Shown here in pieces: positions 48,792 to 58,296 of a stretch of 64,000 bases of DNA. The first letter of the stretch is position 1; the number at the start of each line of letters is the position of its first letter. The stretch is from an uncultured Roseburia sp. (GTDB lineage Bacteria > Bacillota > Clostridia > Lachnospirales > Lachnospiraceae). A program made the translations under genes and the position numbers. The notes under the pieces are model-generated. The model did no database searches. It was not told the origin of the DNA and saw only the letters and a program-made list of their open reading frames with translations. The stretch lies in assembly GCA_947649645.1 (NCBI GenBank), contig CANSSP010000012.1, forward strand, positions 33,552-97,551. The letters run 5' to 3'.

Positions 48792-50744
48792 CTAATCCGC
48801 ATCCGGCAGCACATTGCGCTTTAAACTGATATATGCCACCACAATATAGACGGCATAGACGACAAAAAACAATCCAAGGGTGATACCCACGATAGCTCCC
48901 GGGCTGCTCAGCCCTATCATCACTCCCGGCTCCGGTGTCTTCGCCAGATTCCGGATAAAAGACACGCCGATGACCAGGGCGGGCAAAACGGGCAGAGTAT
49001 AATAAACCGCAGACTGCATCCACAGCGCTTTTGCCATCTCCCGCCGGTCCATCCCCAGCTTATGAAGCAGGGCAGCCTGGTTCCTGTACCGTTCCGACTC
49101 GCTTAACTGCTGAATCGTCAGAATCGTAGCCGCCGTCATCGTCAGCGCCAGCGCCAGAAACCAGAGCGGGAACACGGTCATGGCAGTCATGGCAGCCACC
49201 TCTGCCTCCTCACAGGCCCTGGTATAAATCACATCATACCCCCCTGTCTGCTCCTTCTCCCACAATTCATCGCAAATCTCATCCAGATCGCCATACTGCG
49301 CCTCACCGACCGGCTGCGCAGTCTTTGCGGCAAACGCATAGTGATGAACAGGTCTGGTTCCGACTGCCTCGTCCGGAACGATCAGAATATAGCCGTGGCC
49401 GTTTCCCGTCCCATAATGCTGCAGGAGATGCCCGGTATAAATACCGCCCACGGCCAGCGTGGCGTCTCCCATGATGAGTGTCTTATCATAATCTTCAAGT
49501 GTCTCCGCAAGATAGGCCATACAGTGGATGAGATACTCCCCCTCCTTAAGTTCCACCTCTGGATAACCGGCAATTTCCCGCAAGGCAGCGTAATCACTGT
49601 AGCCTATGACCGGATCCCGATCATAACCAAAGTGATAAAAAAATGTATTGGCATCCAGATAATCCATCACCTCAGACGTCTCTGCGGAATAAATGCCGTA
49701 TATAAGAGACTGTTCCACGGAAAGATGACTGTCAATATAATTCTGATATCTCTCATGAAACGGCCTGCCATCCGCCACGCCGATAAACAGATCAAAACAG
49801 GCGTTTTCTGCAGACCGGCCTGTAAAAATCCCCCGAAACACCAGCCCCGTCCCTCCGGAAATCAGCGTGGCCGTAAAAATCATGGAAATCGTAGCCATCA
49901 GCACCCCCATTGTCGCCAGCTTTGCCGTGAGGGTGCGGAACACCAGAAGATTCTGTCCCCTGTACTTTCTGGCAGGCCGACGCTCAAAGAACGCCGGAAC
50001 ACCGGATGCAAAACTGAGAAAAAAGCCATATAAAAACACGATGATACAGCCTGCCCCGATCAGCCCCGAAATTATGTCACTCGTCATAATCAGAACAGTT
50101 CCCGTGATGCCCAGAACAATGGATGCCGCGAAAACCAGGCGGCGCCCTCTGCCGTTCTGTATCACCACGCCCTCATTCTGTCTCTCATAATAGATCAGAT
50201 CACAGATCTTCATTTTCCGGATCCGTTTCCGGCTCCTTTGCAGGGCACGCAGATAAATCAGAAGAAAACAGGCCACCGTCAGCCCTGCGGCCGGGAGGGA
50301 AAACACAAACGAAAAATGATAAGACATCCCGAACAAAGCCAGCACAATCGCCCTCAGAGCCTGGAACAACAGATTGCCCAGAATAAGCCCCAGCCCCAGC
50401 GCACATCCGCCCACCGCCAGATTTTCCCGAAAAAAGAGCCGGGCCACCTGTCTGTTCTCAAGGCCGATAAGGAGATAAATCCCCAGCTCCCGGCTTCGTC
50501 GGGAAAGCATAAAATTGGTGGCATACGACACCAGCCACCCAAAAACGCACACCACGACAATACTGGCGAGCACAATCATTAAGGGCATCTGCTCCATTCG
50601 TCCGGATAAGGCCAGCAGCTCCTGCGAAAACACAAGCCCGTTAAAGGAATAGAGCAGAGCGGCAGCCATAACGATCGAAACAAAATAAATCAGATAATCT
50701 CTGGCCTGCCGTCTGGCATTGCGCAGGGACAGTTTAGATAACAT
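48792..50744 (-). CDS. BceB-type ABC transporter permease
   Basis: A 650-residue permease of the FtsX-like BceB family. Ten membrane helices flank a large extracellular domain (about residues 300-510), which senses antimicrobial peptides in this family. The start is MLSKLSLRNARRQARDYLIYF at 50744, overlapping the ATPase stop by 11 bases. Together with the ATPase and the two-component system it forms a peptide resistance module. Bacitracin, lantibiotics or host defensins are plausible inducers. Confidence 0.9.
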   Translation of the reverse strand: MLSKLSLRNARRQARDYLIYFVSIVMAAALLYSFNGLVFSQELLALSGRMEQMPLMIVLASIVVVCVFGWLVSYATNFMLSRRSRELGIYLLIGLENRQVARLFFRENLAVGGCALGLGLILGNLLFQALRAIVLALFGMSYHFSFVFSLPAAGLTVACFLLIYLRALQRSRKRIRKMKICDLIYYERQNEGVVIQNGRGRRLVFAASIVLGITGTVLIMTSDIISGLIGAGCIIVFLYGFFLSFASGVPAFFERRPARKYRGQNLLVFRTLTAKLATMGVLMATISMIFTATLISGGTGLVFRGIFTGRSAENACFDLFIGVADGRPFHERYQNYIDSHLSVEQSLIYGIYSAETSEVMDYLDANTFFYHFGYDRDPVIGYSDYAALREIAGYPEVELKEGEYLIHCMAYLAETLEDYDKTLIMGDATLAVGGIYTGHLLQHYGTGNGHGYILIVPDEAVGTRPVHHYAFAAKTAQPVGEAQYGDLDEICDELWEKEQTGGYDVIYTRACEEAEVAAMTAMTVFPLWFLALALTMTAATILTIQQLSESERYRNQAALLHKLGMDRREMAKALWMQSAVYYTLPVLPALVIGVSFIRNLAKTPEPGVMIGLSSPGAIVGITLGLFFVVYAVYIVVAYISLKRNVLPDAD

Positions 50745-51492
50745 CACTGACATCACCTCCCAGCACGGCCAGAACTTCCAGAATCTCATGATAAAATACA
50801 GGACGCGTCCTCTCTCCTTTAAACAATTCATTAAAAATCCGCCCGTCTTTAAGGAACAACACCCTTCCCGCATAGCTGGCACTATAGGCGTCATGCGTCA
50901 CCATCAGAATCGTCGCTCCCATGGCCCGGTTCATCCTCGTCAGAATCTCCAGCAGGTTTTTAGAAGCCCTGGAATCAAGCGCTCCCGTCGGTTCATCCGC
51001 CAGCAGCAGAGACTGTCCGGCCACCATGGCCCGGGCGCAGGCCGCTCTTTGTTTCTGCCCGCCTGAAATCTGATATGGAAATTTTCCCAGGATATCCGTA
51101 ATTTCCAGCTTCCCGGCCATCTCTTCCACACGGCGCCGGACGGCAGCCGGATCCGTGTGGTTTAATGACAATGCCAGGCCGATATTTTCCTCGACCGTCA
51201 GCGTATCAAGCAGATTGAAATCCTGAAACACAAATCCAAGCCTCTCCCGCCGGAATCGTGCCAGCTCCCCGGAGGGAAGCTCCGCGATATTGTCTCCGTC
51301 CAGCAGAACAGCCCCTGCGCTCACACTGTCAATCGTGGAAATACAGTTGAGCAGCGTCGTCTTCCCGCTGCCCGACGCCCCCATGATGGCGATAAACTCC
51401 CCGTCCGCCACATCAAAACTGACACGGTCCAGAGCTTTCGTGACATTGTTTTTATTGCCGTAATATTTCTCGATGTTTCTGACCTGCAGCAT
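50734..51492 (-). CDS. BceA-type ABC transporter ATPase
   Basis: A 252-residue ATPase. Walker A GASGSGKTT, signature ISGGQKQR, Walker B LLLADEPTGALD, H-loop VTHD. The MacB/BceA subgroup is clear. Start at 51492 follows AAGGAGG. It lies 80 bases after the histidine kinase gene, with a CTTAC-N6-GTAAG site between them. Confidence 0.93.
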   Translation of the reverse strand: MLQVRNIEKYYGNKNNVTKALDRVSFDVADGEFIAIMGASGSGKTTLLNCISTIDSVSAGAVLLDGDNIAELPSGELARFRRERLGFVFQDFNLLDTLTVEENIGLALSLNHTDPAAVRRRVEEMAGKLEITDILGKFPYQISGGQKQRAACARAMVAGQSLLLADEPTGALDSRASKNLLEILTRMNRAMGATILMVTHDAYSASYAGRVLFLKDGRIFNELFKGERTRPVFYHEILEVLAVLGGDVSDVI

Positions 51493-51570
51493 ACAAACCG
51501 CCTCCTTTTTTCTGATGGCACTATCGTATGTCAAAAACAAAGAAGTTTGTATCGAATTGATATTGATTTT

Positions 51571-51588
51571 CCTTACGATTTTGTAAGG
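51571..51588 (-). promoter_or_regulatory. Candidate BceR-type binding site
   Basis: Minus-strand CCTTACAAAATCGTAAGG, an inverted repeat overlapping the kinase stop codon (TAA) and about 80 bases before the bceA-like start. It matches TnACA-N4-TGTAA, the known Bacillus BceR-group pattern, with one mismatch. Placement fits RR control of the transporter genes. Confidence 0.6.
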
Positions 51589-52583
51589 TTTTCTTTCGAC
51601 GGAAACGTAAGCGTAACCGACGTTCCCCGCCCCTCATCGGATTCAATCCGGATATCGGTTTCCATACAATCCGCCAGCTTTCTGCAAAGATACAGCCCCA
51701 TCCCGGTAGAACCGCCCCGTGTCCGCCCATTGCTCCCGGTAAAACCCCTGTCAAAAACGCGCGTCAGCTCATGAGCAGGGATGCCGATCCCATTGTCTTT
51801 CACCACAAGCTGCACCTGTTTTCCAAGCTGCCTCGCCGACAGCGCTATCACCGGACAGTGCCCATGATACCGGGCTGCATTCTGCAGAAGCTGTCCCAGA
51901 ATAAACACCGTCCATTTACTGTCGGTAAAAACAGCCTGCTCCAGTCCCGCCATTTCGATCTGAATACCACTCTGTACCAGCAGTGCCCGATGCCGGTCAA
52001 TGGCCTGGACCGCGAGATCTGAAAGCATGGTCTGACGGATGATAAAATCTTTCTCCACACTTTCTGCCCTGGCATAAAACAGCGCGCGTTCCACATGGGC
52101 CTCGATCTGCGCAAGTTCCCGCGTGAGCCTGCGGCGTGTCTCCTCGTCCACACTGCGGCAGATCAGCCCCGCCGCCGTAATCGGCGCTTTGATCTCATGA
52201 ATCCAGCTCTCCACATACTCCCGATACTCCCTCTGCGCCGCGCGGGCTTCGGAAACTTCGCCGATCATCGCCTGCCCGGCCCGGCGGCACAATGCAAAAA
52301 TCTGTCGTTCATACAGCTCTCTGGGACGACAGACACACTCGGCAAACAGATACTTCTGATCCAGCCCCTCAAAAACGGCTTCCAGCTCTTTTATACTGGC
52401 GCGCCGACGAAAAAAAACAGAAAACAATGCCGTTCCGGAAACCAGAAACAACACCAGCAAAAGGATCATCACCACCCCCGGCTGCGTCCCCGTGGCAATG
52501 AGAAAAAGCGCCGAAAAAACGGCGCAGATCAGCCAGATTACAATGGTTACGAACCGGTCAGACAAAAAATCCCGGAAAGTCAT
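51573..52583 (-). CDS. BceS-type sensor histidine kinase
   Basis: A 336-residue intramembrane-sensing kinase. Two membrane helices (about 13-58) with almost no external loop. The H-box is SWIHEIKAPITA, the N-box FILGQLLQNAARYH, then DNGIGIPAHE and GSTGMGLYLCRKLA. BceS kinases are signalled by the partner transporter rather than directly by the peptide. The start overlaps the response regulator stop by four bases. Confidence 0.92.
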   Translation of the reverse strand: MTFRDFLSDRFVTIVIWLICAVFSALFLIATGTQPGVVMILLLVLFLVSGTALFSVFFRRRASIKELEAVFEGLDQKYLFAECVCRPRELYERQIFALCRRAGQAMIGEVSEARAAQREYREYVESWIHEIKAPITAAGLICRSVDEETRRRLTRELAQIEAHVERALFYARAESVEKDFIIRQTMLSDLAVQAIDRHRALLVQSGIQIEMAGLEQAVFTDSKWTVFILGQLLQNAARYHGHCPVIALSARQLGKQVQLVVKDNGIGIPAHELTRVFDRGFTGSNGRTRGGSTGMGLYLCRKLADCMETDIRIESDEGRGTSVTLTFPSKENLTKS

Positions 52584-53245
52584 AGCTGATACCCCATTCC
52601 CCTGCGTGTCTTTATCCCGTCCGGCAGGCCAAGTTCCGCCAGTTTTCCCCGCAGCCGGGTCACATTGACACTCAGAGTATTATCGTCAATATAAATCTGA
52701 TTGTCCCACAAGGTATCAATCAGGCTGGCACGGGAAACGATCTCCCCCGCATGCTCCATAAGACAGGCCAGAATCTTTAGCTCATTGCGGGTTAAAAGCA
52801 TAACCCCTGTCTCTGTCGCCACCGTGCCCTTTATCAGATCAAGACGCAGTCCCCTGGCGCTTATCACCTCCGGTGACTCTCCTCCGCTGCCCCGGCGCAG
52901 AACTGCTTTCATCCGCGCCAGCAGAACCGGAACGCTATAAGGCTTTGTGATATAGTCGTCCCCTCCCAGGCCAAGCGCCCGCACTTCGTCCTGACCACAA
53001 TCCCGGCTGGTGACAAAAATAACCGGCACGCTGACAGACTTTCTAAGTCCCGCACACAGTAAAAAACCGTCCTGGCCGGGCAGATTGATGTCCAGAAGAA
53101 TCAGATCGGGACAAAACGCCTTCGCCTGCTTTGCAATATCTGTAAATTCCGTAACCGCCAGGGTACGGTATCCCTCATTTCCCAGTAAAAGCGCCAGTTC
53201 CTCCCGGGTAGAGGGATCATCTTCTATAATCATAATGTTCTGCAT
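52580..53245 (-). CDS. BceR-type response regulator
   Basis: A 221-residue OmpR-family regulator. Receiver domain with acidic pocket EDDPS and phospho-Asp in LILLDINLPGQDGF; the conserved Lys is in YITKPYS. C-terminal winged helix (about 128-220: LTRNELKILACLMEHAGEIV, SVNVTRLRGKL). It heads the four-gene module RR-kinase-ATPase-permease. Confidence 0.93.
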   Translation of the reverse strand: MQNIMIIEDDPSTREELALLLGNEGYRTLAVTEFTDIAKQAKAFCPDLILLDINLPGQDGFLLCAGLRKSVSVPVIFVTSRDCGQDEVRALGLGGDDYITKPYSVPVLLARMKAVLRRGSGGESPEVISARGLRLDLIKGTVATETGVMLLTRNELKILACLMEHAGEIVSRASLIDTLWDNQIYIDDNTLSVNVTRLRGKLAELGLPDGIKTRRGMGYQL

Positions 53246-53326
53246 ATAAATCCCCGTTTCTGTTTTCTATTGTGCCTATTCTACCATAAACAAAAACAGC
53301 GATCAACACGCAGGCTCCGAAACAGC

Positions 53327-53358
53327 AAAACCCCCTGTATTCCTCAGAATACAGGGGG
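53327..53358 (-). terminator. Terminator of the uronate operon
   Basis: Perfect 13-bp stem (CCCCCTGTATTCT with its complement), short loop, followed on the minus strand by TTTTG. It lies just after the TM2-like gene and closes the operon. Confidence 0.85.
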
Positions 53359-53366
53359 CAAAAAAA

Positions 53367-53795
53367 CTATTTCATTGTAATCATACCATTTTCATCTTCC
53401 CTGACCGGAAACACCTCCATAAAATCAGTGACAAGCAGCACCAGAGGAATCCCCGTCCAGAAAAATGCCGTCTCGAGCGCACCTAAAATCCGGCGGCCCT
53501 GATACCAGCGGTGTCCTCCGGCCCAGCCGGTAAAAAGCATAAGCCAGAGGTATGTCTTTTTTTTAAAGGTATGGGGCTTTTTGAAGCTGTCATACCACTT
53601 CATCAGCTTCCAGACAGGCCCCCAGATACCGAAGGTTCTCTCCTCCATACCGGCGGCATTCCGCGCTGCCTGCATCTTAAAATCCAGATCGGCCAGATCT
53701 CTCGCGCTTCCGATACCGGCTTTTTCTTCTCTGGCCTCATATTCTTTCCGGTCAAAGACAGGCGCCGCATCCTTTTTGTGTCGTCCTTTTGCCAT
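53367..53795 (-). CDS. TM2-like small membrane protein (paralog 2)
   Basis: A 142-residue protein, homologous to the 121-residue protein at 7.0 kb: both have a charged N-terminal half, the FTGWAGGHRWYQGRRILG core between two helices, and a DENGMI tail. It is the last gene of the uronate operon, 37 bases after a GPH transporter, repeating the arrangement of paralog 1. Function unknown; transporter partner inferred. Confidence 0.75.
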   Translation of the reverse strand: MAKGRHKKDAAPVFDRKEYEAREEKAGIGSARDLADLDFKMQAARNAAGMEERTFGIWGPVWKLMKWYDSFKKPHTFKKKTYLWLMLFTGWAGGHRWYQGRRILGALETAFFWTGIPLVLLVTDFMEVFPVREDENGMITMK

Positions 53796-53831
53796 AACCC
53801 CTACCCCTTTTCAAATCATCTGAAATGCAGA

Positions 53832-55454
53832 TTAAGCGTTTTTCGCCGCTTCCGCTTTGATCCGTCCTACCTCGTCCTGGATTTCCTCCATCTTCTCTCT
53901 CGTCAGCGGATAGAACTTCATGGCAACAACGTTTAAAATCCATCCGATTACCGGCAGTCCCAGGAAACAGACAAGCGTACAGATCAGAATCCCTGTCGAA
54001 TAGGGGTCATTCTCTGTCGGAAGTGTCTGCTTATATCCGATCGTCGCATAGACAAGAGCAACAATCGTGGTGGCCAGTGAAGAGATTACCTTATCCACAA
54101 AGGAGAACAACGTGCCCATCAGACCAGGAACGTAGCGGCCCGAGCGATAAACCTCATAGTCCGCACAGTCCGCCGTCATCGGAATAACGATACTTCCGGA
54201 AAGCTGTGCAAATCCTCTGTTTAAAATATACATCAGCAGGAATATTACACCCATCATACTCCAGTTCGCACCCTGGAACAGATTGCCATATGTAGCCGGA
54301 TTCGTCAGCGAGAATGTCGGCAGAAGAAACTTGCCGCCATGTCCTGTACTGATAATAAACGCCAGAACCCCGGCCGTAGCCAGAGCGCCCCACGTTCCAA
54401 GGACAAGACACGTCTTCTGTCCCATCTTACGCGCCACATAACCGATACCAACGATACCGAGCAATGCAGTCGGGATACCACTGATTGCGGATACAGAACC
54501 ACTCAGAGCATAATTTCCAAAAATAATTCCATACAGAGCCATCATAACCGTTACGTTTGTTCCGGCGCTCATGGCAAGTTTATCGGAAGAAGCTGCAACT
54601 ACGAGCATCTGGATTCCACGGTTGTGAGCCAGGACATCCGCATAGTCACGGAACGTGACTTTTTCCACCTTACCGGTTCCAAAGTATCTCGGATTATCCT
54701 TGCGGGAAATACCGATAAATGCACATACTGCCAGCACCGCAGAAGCGATACCGAGCGTGAGCTGAACGAAATGCCACATTTCCGGATTGTAGAACCCTGC
54801 CAGCGTCTGGACGCCGTCCTCGCCGACCGTCACGACCTTCTCAAGGGTCGGGATCTTTGCCAGCATTTCGGCAAATTTATCTGCGTGCGCCGCACTTGTA
54901 AGCGTATATTTTGGCAGCAGCGTACCGGACAAAAATACCGGCCAGAACATGCTCATCAGCAGGATATTGTACACAGAGTCAAACATGGAAAAGATCGGCC
55001 GCTGCTCCGGGTCATTCGTCATACAGGACTGCGCCGACTTCGTGACGACACACTGCGCCGTATAACCGATGATATAAACCATGTAAATAATAATAAATGC
55101 GATAAAACGGCCGCCCTGCGGGATCAGGGGGATAAACCGGAACATTGCGAACGTGGTCACAAACAGAATAATCTGTCCAATGATAATAAACGGCCTGTTC
55201 TTTCCGATCTTTGTGTTCGTATTGTCAACGATCATACCGACAAACGGATCCGTGACGCCGTCCCAGATACGCATGATCGTGATAATCGAACCTGCAAGAA
55301 CCGCTCCTACGCCGACGATACCGACGAGGAAATACGATATGGATCCCACCATCATCAGGTAAATATTGGTGGAAGTATTGTTTAACGCATAAAACGCAAT
55401 CTCCCATAGTTTCGCACGGTGGATACCGTTTTCTTCCAAAGGTTTCGATGCCAT
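53832..55454 (-). CDS. GPH-family glycoside/uronide:cation symporter (paralog 2)
   Basis: A 540-residue symporter with about 12 helices, close to the one at 5.5-6.9 kb (HRAKLWEIAFYALNNTSTN, RIWDGVTDPFVG, GKNRPFIIIG, TADCADYEVYRSGRYVPG). It is longer, with an insertion of roughly 30-40 residues in the middle. Its place in the uxu operon makes a uronic-acid-containing glycoside the likely substrate. Confidence 0.9.
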   Translation of the reverse strand: MASKPLEENGIHRAKLWEIAFYALNNTSTNIYLMMVGSISYFLVGIVGVGAVLAGSIITIMRIWDGVTDPFVGMIVDNTNTKIGKNRPFIIIGQIILFVTTFAMFRFIPLIPQGGRFIAFIIIYMVYIIGYTAQCVVTKSAQSCMTNDPEQRPIFSMFDSVYNILLMSMFWPVFLSGTLLPKYTLTSAAHADKFAEMLAKIPTLEKVVTVGEDGVQTLAGFYNPEMWHFVQLTLGIASAVLAVCAFIGISRKDNPRYFGTGKVEKVTFRDYADVLAHNRGIQMLVVAASSDKLAMSAGTNVTVMMALYGIIFGNYALSGSVSAISGIPTALLGIVGIGYVARKMGQKTCLVLGTWGALATAGVLAFIISTGHGGKFLLPTFSLTNPATYGNLFQGANWSMMGVIFLLMYILNRGFAQLSGSIVIPMTADCADYEVYRSGRYVPGLMGTLFSFVDKVISSLATTIVALVYATIGYKQTLPTENDPYSTGILICTLVCFLGLPVIGWILNVVAMKFYPLTREKMEEIQDEVGRIKAEAAKNA

Positions 55455-55497
55455 AACTAATTTCTCCCTTCATTTCCTAAGTATAAAACTGCCGCGA

Positions 55498-57288
55498 TCA
55501 GCGATGCGTATCCCAGAGGCCACAGTAAGCGTCCACCGGATCGACACCCTTAAACGCGTCTTTTCCGGCCATCAGCTTCTCGACGAGCGCGTCGAACGTC
55601 TGATCATCACTGTCATATGTGTTGATATATGTTCTGGCCTGCGGAATATCGGCGAGTACAAACGGCTGTCCGCATCCGATCACGACGACCGGAAGCTCAA
55701 ATACATACCAGGGAATCTCTCCGCCGCCCTTGCTCATACCAAATCCCGGCCTTGCAACCGGCTGGAATCCGCCCGCGATATCTACAAGCGTGATAATCAG
55801 ATCCTGATTGCCGACAAACTCCTTGATCTCGGTCTTTCCGGCAAAATACAGGTTGATATCCGGTTTCTTTCCATCCGCTGCCTGCTTCATCATCTTTTCA
55901 AGCGGACTCTCATAGATAAACGCGTCAAAGCCTTTGTCTTTGAGCTTATCGCAGAGACGCTCCGCCGGGCTCTTCTTTCCGCCGCCCATATGACTCCTCA
56001 TCAGGCTGGCCATACCGCTTCCTGCGGAAAGTCCACTGACGGAAACAATCATAATTCTCTTGTAGCGGTCCGGAATCATCGGGAAGACATCCTCGTCTTT
56101 ATACTTCACAAGCGTAATTCCCTTATCCGAGATCTCTTTTGCAACTGCCTTATGTTCCTCACATCCGACTGTTTTCTCCATCACTTCCACCGGAGGAACA
56201 ATCTCCGTCTTTGCTTTTCTGTGAAGTCCCATATGAGCCTTTAACGCAAGAATCCGATGAAGTGCATCGTCAAGGCGCTCTTCCGTGATAATACCGTTCT
56301 CATATCCAGCCATCATGCTGGCAAAATCCTCATCCATCTCGTTAAAGAAAAGGAACATATCCACACCGGCCGCAATCGTACGCGGAAGCATTTCACTGCG
56401 CTTCATGCAGCAGGTCAGACCTACCATGTGGGAAGCGTCCGTCAGCACCATGCCGTTAAATCCCAGCTTTTTGCGCAGAAGGCCCTCGATCAGCTCCGGA
56501 GAGAGCGTCGCAGGCATAATATCCTCATCCTTAATATCCGGATTAAAATATCTGGTATAGGCCGGCTGCATAATATGTCCTGCCATAATCGCTTCCAGAC
56601 CGTTGTCGATCAGATTCTGATAAACCTTTCCGAAGCTTGCGTCCCACTCTTCACAGCTCATATCGTTGACACTGTTCGCCACGTGCTGATCACGGAAGTC
56701 AAGCCCGTCGCCCGGGAAATGTTTTGCCGCACAGCAGAAACCTTCATTGGTATGGGCGCCGTCCATGTATGCTTTCGTCATCGCACAGACCTGGTCCACA
56801 TCATTGCCATACGTCCTTAAACCAATGACCGGATTTTCCCAATTGTAGAGGATATCGCTGACCGGTGCAAAAGATAAATTACATCCGATGCTGGCTGCCT
56901 CTTTGTTGGAAAGACGACCCAGCTCATAGGCATACTTCACATCTTTTGTCGCGCCGATTTTCGTCTGCGGGCCAATCATCGTTCCGTCGGTGCAGGCGCC
57001 GTTTCCCCCGTTCTCGGTATTGCAGGCGATAATCAGCGGAATCCTGCTGTTCTCCTGCAGAATACGGTTCTGCTCACGCACTTCCGCCCCCGACGCCGGG
57101 TTGTAACGGATACCGCCGATGTGGTACTGATTCACCGTCATCTTCAGATAATCTTCATCTCTCGAAGAGCCCATGTTGAAAAATAACTGTCCGATTTTTT
57201 CTTCTTTGCTCATTCCCGCAATGGTATCTTCCACCCATTTGCAGTCTTCATCAGACAGAAGAAACGGCTTTGCCTTCATATCGACCAT
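55498..57288 (-). CDS. GH3 family glycosidase, NagZ-like
   Basis: A 596-residue family 3 glycoside hydrolase. The N-terminal barrel carries a NagZ-type motif KHFPGDGLDFRDQH (about 187-200), whose Asp-His pair is the acid/base of N-acetylhexosaminidases. The nucleophile is likely Asp in VLTDASHMVG (about 282). A C-terminal alpha/beta sandwich (about 380-590) follows. No signal peptide, so it acts inside the cell. In a uronate operon it probably frees GlcNAc or another sugar from a uronic-acid disaccharide brought in by the GPH transporter. Start 57288 follows GGAGG. Confidence 0.85.
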   Translation of the reverse strand: MVDMKAKPFLLSDEDCKWVEDTIAGMSKEEKIGQLFFNMGSSRDEDYLKMTVNQYHIGGIRYNPASGAEVREQNRILQENSRIPLIIACNTENGGNGACTDGTMIGPQTKIGATKDVKYAYELGRLSNKEAASIGCNLSFAPVSDILYNWENPVIGLRTYGNDVDQVCAMTKAYMDGAHTNEGFCCAAKHFPGDGLDFRDQHVANSVNDMSCEEWDASFGKVYQNLIDNGLEAIMAGHIMQPAYTRYFNPDIKDEDIMPATLSPELIEGLLRKKLGFNGMVLTDASHMVGLTCCMKRSEMLPRTIAAGVDMFLFFNEMDEDFASMMAGYENGIITEERLDDALHRILALKAHMGLHRKAKTEIVPPVEVMEKTVGCEEHKAVAKEISDKGITLVKYKDEDVFPMIPDRYKRIMIVSVSGLSAGSGMASLMRSHMGGGKKSPAERLCDKLKDKGFDAFIYESPLEKMMKQAADGKKPDINLYFAGKTEIKEFVGNQDLIITLVDIAGGFQPVARPGFGMSKGGGEIPWYVFELPVVVIGCGQPFVLADIPQARTYINTYDSDDQTFDALVEKLMAGKDAFKGVDPVDAYCGLWDTHR

Positions 57289-57383
57289 CGTAATAACCTC
57301 CTTCATTCTTAAAATCTTATAAAATGTCCTGCCTGCAGTACCTCCCCGCAGACAGGACACTGTATTTCTGATCTATTTGTGAC

Positions 57384-57416
57384 AGCCCGGTATCTTTCGC
57401 CCCAGCCGGGCTGCCA
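57384..57416 (-). other. Intercistronic hairpin before the GH3 gene
   Basis: Minus-strand arms CAGCCCGG and CCGGGCTG with a 15-base loop in the 166-base gap between the HAD and GH3 genes. No T-run; possibly an RNA-processing or stability element. Confidence 0.5.
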
Positions 57417-57454
57417 TCTGATTTACCCCAAAAAAATACCTTCTCCTTTTGAAT

Positions 57455-58294
57455 CTAAACGCCCAGATTCTTTTCAAACTCCGTAATTAACTGCTTCTGA
57501 TATGTCTCGTCAAACGTGCCGTCTAAAAGCTTTGGAAACGCCTCGTCCAGAAGCCTCGACCAGCTTTCCCCTTCTTTGCCGGCGAGAATCGGGTAGAAAA
57601 AGACACCGTTCTTCGCAGCCGCATCCTTATCGCCCGGTGCGTCGCCGACCATCAACGTCTTTTTCGGATCATATCCAAGCTTTACAAGCTCTCCGATACA
57701 GAATGCTTTGGATCCTGCCTCCTGCGTGAGCAGAACACGGCAGTCTTCCTTTAAGCAGTGCTTCGTCCACTCCGCTTCCACCGCCTCGCTGTTCGCAGAA
57801 GAAACAGCGACAAGGTCGGCCTTTTTGCACATCTCATCCATCGCCCATTTCACATTTGGAAACGGCGCATCATCCCCCGGCAGTCCGTGAATAGCCCGGT
57901 TGGTCCTGATGCTCCACAGCAGCGCCTTCTCAAAACAGGGATTGTCAGACTTCTGCGTCAGCGCCATCAGAGCCGGATTGGAAAGCTCTTTCGCTTCCTT
58001 TGTCCATGCGGAAAACGCTTCCAGCCCTTCTGTGTGTGACAGTCCCCTGCGCTCCGTCTCTTCCAGCGCAAGCGCAAGCCCTTTAAAACGGTTAATCCCT
58101 CTCGTTATCGTATAGAGATTGATTGAAAGCCAGAGCTCCATACACTCGTCGAAGTGCTCCTCCAGCCCGTAAGTCTTAATCCACTGCGGCCCGAAACATT
58201 CGCGGTGCTTTACCTCCATCGTGTCCATGGCGCAGCCGTCGCTGTCGATACATACGACATAATCATTTGTCTTCTCAAAATCAAAGTATCCCAT
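57455..58294 (-). CDS. HAD-superfamily hydrolase
   Basis: A 279-residue phosphatase-type HAD protein. Motif I is CIDSDGCAMDT with the DxD pattern; motif II is the VSSAN region; the Lys precedes KTLMVGDAPGDKDAAAKNG (motif IV). The substrate is unknown; a sugar phosphate from uronate metabolism or a GlcNAc-derived phosphate is plausible. It sits two bases after the SDR gene in the uxu operon. Confidence 0.85.
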   Translation of the reverse strand: MGYFDFEKTNDYVVCIDSDGCAMDTMEVKHRECFGPQWIKTYGLEEHFDECMELWLSINLYTITRGINRFKGLALALEETERRGLSHTEGLEAFSAWTKEAKELSNPALMALTQKSDNPCFEKALLWSIRTNRAIHGLPGDDAPFPNVKWAMDEMCKKADLVAVSSANSEAVEAEWTKHCLKEDCRVLLTQEAGSKAFCIGELVKLGYDPKKTLMVGDAPGDKDAAAKNGVFFYPILAGKEGESWSRLLDEAFPKLLDGTFDETYQKQLITEFEKNLGV

Positions 58295-58296
58295 AA

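Noticed and set aside
54339..55385. 348-codon plus-strand frame opposite the second GPH transporter
   Set aside because: Antisense shadow; Asp/Arg/His-rich composition and no SD.
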